Below the pieces are notes generated by a model. It was not told where the DNA came from, searched no databases, and saw only the letters and a program-made list of their open reading frames with translations. Below, one piece after another: positions 34,401-46,400 of a stretch of DNA of 64,000 bases (position 1 is its first letter; the number at the start of each line of letters is the position of its first letter). Made by a program: the position numbers and the translations under genes. This DNA comes from Elusimicrobiota bacterium. Its GTDB lineage: Bacteria; Elusimicrobiota; Elusimicrobia; UBA1565. The stretch lies in contig DMEZ01000071.1 of assembly GCA_003450735.1 (NCBI GenBank), positions 1-64,000 on the forward strand. The letters run 5' to 3'.

Positions 34401-37400
34401 GTGAACGCCCTGCCGATCAGCCTCAGCACGACCACCTGCGTGGTCGTCCGCGACACCCAGACCTACGCCGAGCAGGTCACCGTCCAGGGCTTCACCAACA
34501 ACGGCTGGCGGCTCAAGATCATGGCCGACCCCTCCTTCATCAGCACCGCGCCCGTCATCAACCCGCCGGCGCTCTCGACCGCGGCCTTCCTTATCAGGAA
34601 CGCCAGCGTGACCCTCCAAGGATTCAAGATCCAGCCGGCGAGCGTCCTGCCCTACGGCATCCTGTCGTCTTCGGCGAGCGCGGCCATCAGCGGCATCGTC
34701 TTGAACGGGTGGGCGAAGGTCTCGGTGGCCGCCGTCTCCATCACGACCGGGAATACCGTGTCGGGCTCCAGCGTGGCCGTCCAGCACGCCATCGCCCTCC
34801 AAGTCACGGGCCTCTACGGCGCGGTCACGAACAGCACCTTCACCGCCTCCGGCGGCTACATGGCGGCCGACATCTCCGGCGCCTCTTCGTGCACCTTCCA
34901 GTCCCTCTACGTCGAGAATGCCGTGGGCGAGGGCTTCAAGTTCTCGGGGGCCAGCTGGAACACCCTCGTTGGCTCGACTTTGACCTCGTCGGGCGACAAG
35001 TCGCTCTACATCGAGCTGAGCACCGGCAACCTGGTCACCGGCAGCGTCGTCAACGGCATGCTGTACGTGAACTACTCCGCCTTTAACCGGGTGGAGCTGA
35101 GCACGGTCAACGGGAACGCGGAGATCCAGAACGTCTCTTCCTACAACACCTTCGACCGCATGACCATCACCGCGACGACCGGCATTGGCCTGGCCATCAA
35201 CGGGGGAGTCGAGGCCCAATCGACCAGTCATAACACGGTGATGCGCAGCACCATCACGAACTCGGATGGCATCGATCCCGCCGTGGAGCTCGGCGCGACC
35301 TCCAACACCGTCACGCAGTCCCTCCTGCGCAACCTGGCGGGGCCCGCTGCGCAGATCTGGTGGAGCCGGTACGGGTCGATCTCGATGAGCACCATGATCG
35401 GCGGCGAGATGGGCCTTGTGATCTTCGAATCGACCGGCGCGCGGATCGACAACTGCTACATCCAGGGCTCCACCGCGGTCAGCTTGAGCGGGGTCGAGGA
35501 TACCGCGATCGACTCGTCCGTGGTCTCGGGCACGGTCTTCGGCGTGGCGACCGAGGGCGCCCCGAACTTCACCGACCCGTGGCAGGACTTCGCGCTGACG
35601 AACAGCACCATCGTGACCGGCGGGACGGGGGTCCGCGCTCATGCGCCGAGCTATGGGCAGTTCAAGCTCGGCAACGTGGTCATCCGGGGGCCCTCGATCG
35701 GCGTCTTCATCTCCTCGCCGGCGTCCGGGGGGAACCTTTCCTTGTCTTCGGTCTCCTTCCAGGGCCTGGCCGCCGGGGCCACGGCCATGGTGCTGGGCGG
35801 GGGGAGCTGGACGTCCACCTTCACGGCGTTCGACTTCGTGAGCGCGTCCATGGCCGTCAACGTGGACGCCCGACTGCTCGGGGCGGGGGCGCGCATCACG
35901 ATGGCTTCCTCGACCGGGACGAAGGCCGGGCCGCTTTATGAGAACGACCCCGGCGGCTACGTGGACTGGCTTGGTTTCGCGTCCTACATGCCGCCCGCCG
36001 GCTGCGGCCTGACCAAGAACGTCAAGAAGGACGGCTCGGCCGACCATAGCACCATTCAGGGCGCGATGAATGCCCTCCCGATCAGCCTCACCACCACGGC
36101 CTGCGTCGTCATCCGCGACACGCAGACCTACAGCGAGCAGGTCACAGTGCAGGGCTTCACCAACAACGGCTACCGGCTCAAGATCATGGCCGAGCCGGGC
36201 CTGACCCCAGTCATCTCCCCGCCGGCCCTCTCCACCGCCGCTTTCCTTATTAAGAACTCCAGCGTGACCCTGCAGAACCTCGCCGTCGTATCCATCAGCT
36301 CCCTCCCCTACGGCATCGCCTCCTCCTCGGCCTACCTGACCTTGAGCGGCGTGGGCGTGAGCGGCTGGAACTACGCGGCCGGGGTGGCCGTCACGAGCTA
36401 CAGCACCGTGGACCACTCGAGCGTCGCGATCCAGAACACGCTGGACACCCTCGGCAACGGCGCCCTCTACGTCATCGGAGAGAAGAGCGTCATCACGGAC
36501 AGCACGGCCTCCAGCGCCGGCTCCAACTACGCCGCGGTCTATCTTCTGAACGCGTCTTCGAACACCATCCTCCGCGGGTTCTTCAGCTCCAATGACATGG
36601 CCCTGCGCATCTCCGGCGGCGCCTACAACGAGGTCTCCCTGAGCACCATGATCGGCAGTACCGGCCTCTATGCGGGATCGACATCCTCCAATACGGTCAC
36701 CGGATGCTACCTGCAAGGGACCAGCTACGCGGGCATCGATTTCACCGGTGGGCGCTACAGCACGGTCGCCCAGAGCACGGCGGTCGGCGCACCGCTGGGG
36801 ACGTACGGTTTCTACATGACGGGCGGCTCGAGCTGGAACAAGATGACCGGGGTGGTGATGAGGGGCCAGCAGGTGGGCATGACCCTCTTCTCCAACTCCG
36901 TGTTCAATACCGTCCAAGCCAGCACCATCAGCGGGAGCCAGAACTTCGGCCTCCAGATCAACGCAGCCTCGAACACGGTGACCAACAGCTTCATGAGCTG
37001 CACGTCGCCCTCATGCCACGCGGTCGTGATCGACTACGGAGGCAACGGCAACACCATCGGCCAGAGCGTGCTTTCCGGAAGCTACGGGATGTCCTTCGGC
37101 GGAGGGCCGCCGCTCCCCTGGGGGAACGTCATCAGCACGATCTCCTTCCAGTCCCTGCCTGCAGGAGCGACGGGGTTCTCCTTCGCCAACTACCAGCTGG
37201 TCATGACGATGACGAACATCGATTTCGGGCATCCGAACCTCGCGGTCAACGTCAACGGCAGTCTCCTGCCGGCGGGCTCGCACATCACGCTGATGAATTC
37301 CGCAGGCGCGAAGGCCGGGCCGCTCTATGAGAACGACCCGAACAGCTACGTGGACTGGCCCGGGTTCGCGTCGTTCTCGGCTCCCTCCGGCTGCGGCGTG

Positions 37401-40400
37401 GCCAAAAACGTCAAGAAGGACGGCTCGGGCGACCATACGACCATCCAGGCGGCCCTCAACGCTCTCCCTGTCAGCTTGACGACCACCACCTGCGTGGTCG
37501 TGCGGGACACCCAGACCTACAACGAGCAGGTCGTCGTCCAGAACATCGCGACCAACGGCTACCGGCTCAAGATCATGGCCGACCCCAGCTTCGTGAGCAC
37601 GCGGCCGGTCGTCGATCCCCCGGCCTCGTCCTCGGCAGCGTTCCTGATCAACAGCTCCAGCGTGACGCTCGAGAATCTTTTGATCCGGCCGACGCATTCC
37701 ATGGTCCCGGGCTCCTACGGCGTGTGGGCTTCTTCGGCTGACGTGAGCTTGACCAGCGTGACCGTGGACGGCGGGACTTACATCTCCGACGTCGGAGGGA
37801 GCGTCGGGGCCGGCGCCGCGGTCCACCTTTCCAGTTGGAGCTCCATCGCGTATTCGAGCGTGACGACGGCGAGCTCCACGGGCATCCGGCTCACGGGCGT
37901 CGGGAGTTCCGTGTCCGACACCCTCGCGTATCATACGAGCTTCCTCAGCGCCATCACCTTCCGCGGAGCCTCCTCCTGCACCGTGACAAGGGTGCAGGTA
38001 TTCTCCACCTCCTACGGCATCTCGCTCAACAGCGGAGCGAGCTTCAACACGGTGACGCGCAGCACGATTTCTGGAACCCTCGCGCTTTCGGGCGCGAGTT
38101 GGAACATCGTGAGTTCGAACACGATCAGCGGCTCGCCTGCGGTCTTCATCTTGAACGGAGCGAGTTCGAACACCTTGGTCCGCAATAGGATCGACAGCCC
38201 CGGGAGCGCCGCCGTCGCCTTTACGGGCTACTCGGGCGGCAGCGGCCTCTCAGGCTCCGCCTTCAACACCATCGCCCTGAGCACCCTGACCAGCGCGTCC
38301 TCGACGGACGCGACCTTGGAGTTCCAGCCGGTCGCGGCGACGACCGGCAACCTCGTCACGGACAGCTACATCTACAACTCCGTGGGAGACGCGGCCTACA
38401 TCTCCTACTCGATCGGCAACGCGGTGGTGCGCAGCACCCTCATCGCCGAAGGGGCGGGGGCCTCGGGCTTGATCATGGACGACTATGAGGGTTCCTCCAC
38501 GACCGTGAGCGACTGCTTCATCAAGGGCTCCTCCGCCGCCTGGGTGAGCGGGCCTCACGGGACGGTCCTCGAGAGGAACCTATTCTCGGGCAGCGGCGGC
38601 GCGGGAAGCATAGGGCTGGGCGTTTACGGCGGCTCCTACTACGAAGAAGCCGTCTGGCAGAGCGTCGGCGCGCTGACCCTCTCCTCGAACACGATCCAGA
38701 ACGCCGCGTACGGCCTGATCGTGGACTCCTCGGCCCCAGGATTCTCCATTGCGGTCTCCTCCCTGAACTTTACGGCCTTGCTGGCTGGAGCCACGGCGAT
38801 CAAGTTCGTGGATGCGGGGGTGGTGGTCGCGACCATCAGCGCCGCGAATTTCACGGGTCCCAACACGGCCGTGAACGTGGACGGCTCGGGGCTGGGCGCG
38901 GGCTCGCGCATCACGATGGCCGCCTCGACGGGCACGAAGGCCGGGCCGCTCTATGAGAGCGATCCGAACGGCTACGTTGATTGGCCGGGGACGGACGTGC
39001 TTGTTTTTGCCGTGCCAAGCTATCCGGCCGATGGTTCCTTCGTGAACGTTCAGCCCAATTACAACTGGGTGGGGCCGAGCACGACGGCCGTGGCGGGCTT
39101 GGGCGTCGGGGCGAGCTATCGTCTGCAGGTATCCAACAACGATCCGGGCTTCAGCAGCACAATCATCAGCATCAGCACGCTGGCTGTTGTGCATAGTACC
39201 GATATCGCCGTAGACCATGGGGTTTACATTTCGACTTTCACTTTGAGCAGCAACACGACTTATTTCTGGCGCGTGGCGGTCGCCGGCGGAGATGGCACAC
39301 CAGGGCCCTGGTCGCCGGTTTATAGCTTCAGAACCGACTTTATCAGTCCGACAACATCAGGGTACTTGAGTGTGAACTCGACGGGCGGGGTAATAGGTGA
39401 AGAGCAGTGGAATAATTTGGTTACGGGTGTCACAGTGCAGATCACGGTGCAAGACATCACGTCGGGCCTCGCGATTACGACAGCCGCCGTTTCTTTCTCG
39501 GGCGACGGACACGATTATATGAATGGGACCAGCGGCTTCGGCGTCATGTACTCGACCAACGCGGGAGCGAGCTGGATAGATACATCGACGACATCCGTAT
39601 CAAACGGCGGCGTTGCGTTAGGCGTCCATGTCTTCAGTCTGGCTGTCTTCAAGGACAAGCTCTTTGCTGGGGATGCCGCGAATGGCAAGGTATACGTTAG
39701 CGTTGACGGCGATACCTGGGACACGACGAATGGCGGTGCCGCGGTCGGTCTGGAACTCTCCGCTTTGGCCGGCTATGGCGGGAAACTCTATGCCGCTGAT
39801 AACAGTAATTTTAGCGGCAAAATATATGTGAGCACTGACGGCAATTCATGGAGCGCTACGAATAGCGGTGGAGCCGTAGGGACGCGCATCAAGACCCTGG
39901 CCGTGTACAACGGTAAGATTTATGCGGGAGACGAGGCAAACGGTAGGATTTATGTGAGCGCTGATGGCGATGTTTGGAGCGCGACGAAAGGGGGCGCTGC
40001 GGTCGGCTCCCAGATTGAAGCCCTTACGGCATACAATGGAAAGCTCTATGCAGGGGACATAAACGGCAACGTGTACGAGAGCGTCGATGGCAATTCCTGG
40101 AGCACAGGCGTTGCGGTGGGCAATGATATCAGGGCACTAGCAATCTACAACGGTAGACTATATGCCGGCAGCAATAATGATGGGAAGATATATGTGAGTG
40201 CCGACGGGAGCGCATGGAGCGCAGTGAATGGCGGCGCCGCAGTCGGAAGTGGGATCTTTACTCTATCGGTCATGAACGGGAAACTCTACGCAGGAGACTT
40301 CAACGGAAAAGTGTACGTGAGCGCTGATGGCAACGTTTGGAATATGGCGAATTGCGAGGTCGGCGGCGGTACGTATATACACACATTGGCCGCCTATAAC

Positions 40401-43400
40401 GGCAGACTTTTTGCGGGAGGCTATTTCCTAGACGGCAAGATCTACAAGTTCTCTCCGATCAACACGGCTTTGCCCGGCTCCGACGGCTCGACCTCCGTCC
40501 AGGCCCTCACTGCCACCGGGTTGAACCTGGCCCCTTCCACCAACACCCTGACCTGCGCCGGCGTCTCCCCCTGCGGCGCCACCAATCAGGTGAAGTTCAC
40601 AGTCACGGACATGGCCGGCAACGTTAGGACGGCAGGGCCCTATGCGGTTCTGGTTGGCTCGTCGACTGCGCCTGCGGCACAGTTGGGATGCGGCCTGACC
40701 AAGACCGTCCAGAAGGACGGCTCGGGCGACCATACGACCATCCAGGCCGCCCTCAACGCTCTCCCGGTGAGTCTGACGACCACCACCTGCGTGGTCATCC
40801 GGGACACCCAGACCTACGCCGAGCAGGTCACCGTCCAGGGCTTCACGAACAACGGTTACCGCCTGAAGATCATGGCCGACCCCAGCTTCATCAGCTCGGC
40901 CCCCGTGGTCTCCCCGCCCGCACTCTCGACCGCGGCGTTCCTCGTCATGAACGCCAGCGTGAGCGTCCAGGGCTTCGCCCTCGCTTCCACGTCCCCGTTC
41001 GCCTACGGCGTCTACGCCTCGTCGGCCTACCTGAATCTGGACGGGATCAGCGTCTCGGGGAACCTCGGCTACGCAGGGGTCTTCGTGAGCAGCTGGAGCA
41101 CCGTGACCTCCGCGACCGTCACGGCCAGCAACGCCCACGGCTTCATCGTCACCGGGCTGGGCAGCCTCCTCAGCGGGAGCCGCGCCAACATCCACTCCTC
41201 CTCGCGCTACGCCCTCTGGATCAACGGGGCCTCCTCCAGCACGTTCACCGCCTTCATCGCGAGCAACACGGCCGGCATCGCCTTGGAGGTGAACGGGGAT
41301 TCGCGCTGGAACCAGGTCCAACAGAGCACGGTCGCCGGCGACACGGCGGGCCTCTACGCCCTCTACGTCAGCAGCGGCTACGCCAACGTGTTCAGCGACT
41401 GCTTTATCCGGAACTCCACCGGGAACGCCGCGGTCATGGGCTGGTGGAGCAGCGGGAACACCCTCCTGCGGAGCACGGTCGTCGCCACGGCCCCGCAGGC
41501 GAGCGCCCTGACGCTCATGTCCCCCGCGAACCTCCTCCAGGACAGCCTCTTCCGAAGCGCGTCCGGCAGCGGGCTCATCCTGTCCGGCGCGCACTTGAAC
41601 ACGATCCTCCGCAGCACGGTCACGACGGACTCCTCCGCCAGCGACGCGCTCTACGTCACCGGCTCGGATTCGAACACCATCTCCGAGAGCTACATCCAGA
41701 ACCTCTCGGGCGACGCGTTGACCCTCACGGCGTCGAGGAACGACACGGTCACGCTCAGCACGGCCGTCGGCGGGCCTGAAGGGTTCTTCGCGCTCTATCT
41801 CACGAGCGGCAGTTCGCACGTCATCACGCGGAACAGGATCCTCAGCCCGACGGGCGGCGGGATCCGCATCGTCAGCGGCGCGCACAGCAACCTCATCAGC
41901 CTCTGCGACGTCCGCGCCTGGGCCGACGCCTTGGACATCAACGCCGGCTCCTCCAACACGATCACGCGCAGCTTCCTGACGGGCGGGGCCGGCTACGCCT
42001 TGAGCATCCAGGGCGGGTCCCCCTTCAACGTCGTCAGCCAGAGCACCATGACGGGCGGCAATTCGTACACCATCCAGCTGGTGATCCTCTCCTCCTCGAC
42101 CATCGAGGACTCGTACATCGAGGGGCGCAGCCCCATCATCATCTACCATTCGACCGGGGTCGCGATCCGCTCCAGCGTCATCGTCGCCACGTCCGCCACC
42201 GGCACCGCGCTCTGGACGAACCTCGGCAACCAGGGGCTCGTCGTCTCCTCCAACGTCCTGGTCGGCGGCTCGCAGGGCAACGGCTTCCGGCTGGACATGC
42301 AGACCCCGAGCTCCATCCTGCTCTCCTCGAACACCGTCAGGGGCGCGCGATACGGGGTCCATGTCGGCACGCCGGTCGCGGGAGACAGCCTCTCCATCTC
42401 CGGTCTGACCCTCGAGGACCTCGCTCCGGGAGCCGCCGGCATCCGGCTCATGTCGGGGACTCTCGTCTCCACGTTCTCCGGCGTGGCCTTCAACGACGCC
42501 TCCCTCGCCGTCAATGTGGATGCCGGCCCGCTCTACCCTGGTTCCCGCATCACCATGGTCGGCCCCTCCGGCCCGAAGGCCGGCCCAGCCTACGAGAGCG
42601 ACCCGAACGGCTACGTGGACTGGCCGGGCTATGCCCTGCCCGGCGGGGTCGTCGTCTGGGACGGCGGCGGCCTCACGACCAGCGCCTCCGAAGCCGCCAA
42701 CTGGAGCGGGGACCTCGCGCCCGCCGACGGCGCCCTTGTGCGCTTCGACGCCACCTCCTCAAAGGACTGCGTCTGGGACTACGCCGTCCGGGCGGCGAGC
42801 ATGACCCTCGCCCCGGGCTACCAGGGCACGCTCCAGTTGGCCTCCTCCATGACCATCACGGGAGACCTGACCCTCTCCTCCGGCACCTTGCGCATGCCCG
42901 TTTCCGGGGCCACGATCACTTTGAACGGCGGCTTCTACCGCGGGAATCCGGCCGCGCTGTACTGGGAGAACGGCCGCATCCGTCTCGGGGGGGACCTCGT
43001 CCTCAACGGGGCGGACAACAGCGCCTCGCCCGGCGCCGTGCTGGAGTTCGTCGGCCCGCTCTACCAGGTCGTTTCCGGCACGGGATCCGGCATCTTGCCT
43101 TCCATCGAGGTCCACTCCTCCAGCGAGGTCTACTTCGGACGCGGCGGCGGCGGGATCTCGGTCTGGGACGTCCTCATCACTGCCGGCCGCCTGAATCTCG
43201 GCGGACAGGCCGCCATCTTCTCGGTCAAGGGCGACTGGACGCAGACCGGCGGCGTCTTCGCGGCGGGGACGAGCACCGTCGCCTTCTACGGCGGGAACCC
43301 GTCCTCCTTCAAGACGCTCAGCGTGCCCTCGGGGACGGCGTTCTACAACCTCCGCGTCGGCGACCTGCCCGCGTCGATCTGGCCGGGCTACCTGCGTTCG

Positions 43401-46400
43401 GTCTCGACGCTGACCGTCACGAATTCCGTGATCCTCTCCTCGGGCGCTTTCGACCCGGGCCCGTACACGCTCACCCTCGGCGGCAGCTGGGAGCAGACCG
43501 GCGCCAGCTTCAATCCCTCCTCGGGGACGGTGCTCATGCAGGGCTCCGCTCCGGCCCGCATCCTGCAGACGGCGGGCTCCCGCTTCCGCTCCCTGGAGGT
43601 CTACCGCACGACCACGACCCGCTTCGAGGGAGCGGTCTCGGCCAAGCAGTTCCGGATGGACGCGAACGCCGTGGACGTTTTCGTCCAGGCCGGCTCGACC
43701 CTCTCCGTGGAGACCGCCCGGTTCTGGTCGTCGAGCGCGCCTATCCGTCTGAGGAGTTCCATCCCCGGCGTCCCCTGGCATCTGGACTTGAGCAGTGCGA
43801 TTGCCTTGAGCCGCGTGGACGTCCAGGACTCGGACGCCTCGGACGGTCTGGCCATCCCCGCATCCACCGTCTCGAACATCGACTCGGGGCGGAACCTGAA
43901 TTGGGACTTCGACGTCCCGAGGGCCAGCATAACATGCCCCGCTTCGATGTTCGTCTCGCAACTGTCTGTCGTCAGCGGTACGTCTTTCGATCAATACACC
44001 CCGATGGAGAGTCTGCGCTTCACGATGAAGAGTTCGGAGACTGAGCGTTGGTTGGACAGTGCCAACCACTTCACCGCCATGAGTCCGGTTTGGCTCACTC
44101 CAGTCGGGACCGGCACTTGGACTCTCGACATTTCGACCATCGGTTTTGTGAACGGCTACAATTATTGGCTCCATATCGAGGCAACGGATTCGGCAGGCCA
44201 GCGCGGGAGCCATCTCCGGACAATCCTCTTCGACAGCGCCCCGCCCTCCGTCGCCGTGCTCGCGCCCTCGAGCGGTTCCGTCATCGACGCGGGGATGAGC
44301 GTCTCCGGCACCGCCTCCGACCAGGCCGGGGTGAGCCGCGTCGAGCTGCGCTTCAGCCGCCTCTCGGACGGCTTCACCTGGGACTTCGACTCCTCGGCCT
44401 GGACCGCCGCTCCCGGCACATCGGCCGTGGCGGTCGCCCTCGGAACGGCCTCGTGGTCGTTCGTCCCGCCGCAGGCTTTGCGCGAGGCCTTCTCCCCCGG
44501 CAGCGACTACTACGTCTCCGCGAGGGGGGTGGACTTCTCGAGCCCGGCCAACACGGGCGCCTTCCAGCCCGTGCCCTTCACCTTCGTGGACGGGATCGCT
44601 CCCTCGTCGGTCTCCGTCCTGTCTGCCGCGTTCACGGGGGCGCCGGGCGCCCTCCGCCTCGACTGGCTCAGCGCAGGCGACGACGGAGCCTCCGGCGTCC
44701 TGCCCGCCGGCTCGGCCTTCTTCGTCCAGCGGGCGACCTTCCCCTCGGTGGAGTGGTCCACCGCCGCGGCCCAGCTCTCCCTCTCCACCTCCGGGGTCGC
44801 GGCAGGCCAGCCGGTCTCCCTGGCCTTCTCTGGGCTCAACGGCGGGACGACCTTCTACTTCCGCGTGTGGACGCAGGACGAGGCCGGCAACGTCTCGCCG
44901 CCCTCCGGCTTGGCCTTCGTCCACCTCCCCCTGCTGGCGGACCGGCTGGCCGTCGCCGCTCCGGGGGAGGTTTTCACTGATGGAGCGGGCCGCAGCGGGA
45001 CACCCTCACCCCAGCTTACCTACAACCCCTTCCCCGTCCACGTCTACGCGGTGGAGCCCTCCTCCCGCGTGGTGGCAAGCGCCCATGGCTGGGTGCGGCT
45101 CGTGGTGATCGACGACCCCTGGGCCCTCGTCTCCCCGAGCTCCGCCCCGCTCATCAACGGGCAGGCGGCCTTCACGCTGACCCTCACGGTCCCCCAGCTC
45201 GCGCGCATCCAGGCCGAGCCCATCGAGCCCCTGACCCTCTTGAGGGATGTGACCCAGGTCACATCCCTGAGCGGCACGAACCTGCTCGTGGCTCCGGCCT
45301 CCCTGGCCCCCAACTCGGCCCAGCAGGGGGCGGGCGTGGTCGGGATGCTGGCTTTGTCCCTGCGGACGAACGCCGGGACGATGGCGCTCACCGGGCTCAG
45401 CCTGCGGGTGCTCGGGAGCACGGGGTCCTTGACCGGAGTCTCCCTGTTCAGGGACGCGGACGCCAGCGGCCTGCTCGACGCCAACGCGGACGTCCGTTTG
45501 ACGAGCGCCGCGGTCTCCGGAGCGGTGACGCTGGGCTTCGCTCATATCCTCGTCTCCACGATCCCCAGCCCGCTCTTCCTGGCCGTCGGCGTCTCCTCGG
45601 GCGCTCCCATCGGTTCGCAGTTCTCTCTGCTGATGGACTCGACCGCCTCCTTCGCGGTCAGCGGCGGCAGCGTCGCCTTCCAGGCGATCTATCCCATCCA
45701 GAGCGGTACTTCCATGGTGAGCCCGCCTTCGGGGACGAACGACGACCTCCTGCCGCCGCTCTCGGCCATCCTCTCCCCGGCGCACAACTCCTACCCGCCG
45801 GACCTTGCGCTCCTGCGCGGCACCGCGTCCGACAACGTGGCCGTGGACCGCGTTCTGGTCGGCATCCAGCGCCCCTCCGACGGCAAGTGGTGGGACGGGA
45901 CGTCGTGGGCGTACGTCTCGGCGCCGGTCTTGAGCACGGCGAGCTACGTCCTTCCTGAGTGGGCTCTGACCAGCGGCCCCTCGAGCGCGAGCCTCACGGC
46001 GGGCCAGCTCTACCGCATCCTGAGCTGGGCCGTGGACAGCGCGGGCAACTTCCAGACCACCGCCGCTCTCAGCATGGTCTCCATCTCTTCGTCGTCAGAG
46101 CCGCTCGACCGCACCCCGCCGCTCTCGGCCATCCTCTATCCCGCCTCCGGCTCGGCGCTGAGTTCGCTGGGCACCGTCTCCGGCACGGCCTTCGACGAGA
46201 CCGGCCTGGCCCGGGTGGAGACGGCTCTCTACGACGAGGCCCGCGGGCTGTGGTGGAACGGCGCGGGCTGGGGCGCGGGCGCGATGGTGCTCAACGCGGC
46301 CCAACTGGGCAACGGCTACTGGAGCTGGCCCCTGCCCGCCGCCTCCTCGTTCCTGACGGAGGGCTCGAGCTATACGCTCCTGGCGCGAGCCGCCGACGCG

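Noticed and set aside
34335..34640. Active pectin methylesterase
   Set aside because: Only the opening KDGSGD...TIQ resembles the family; the catalytic Asp and Arg motifs were not found in the modules.
34371..36917. Minus-strand frame of 848 codons opposite beta-helix modules
   Set aside because: Mirrors the repeats on the other strand; Arg/Gly/His-rich and without recognisable folds.
34335..42648. Regular repeats that might be read as a CRISPR array or tandem DNA repeats
   Set aside because: Units are hundreds of codons long, in frame and diverged; no short direct repeats with spacers and no cas genes.
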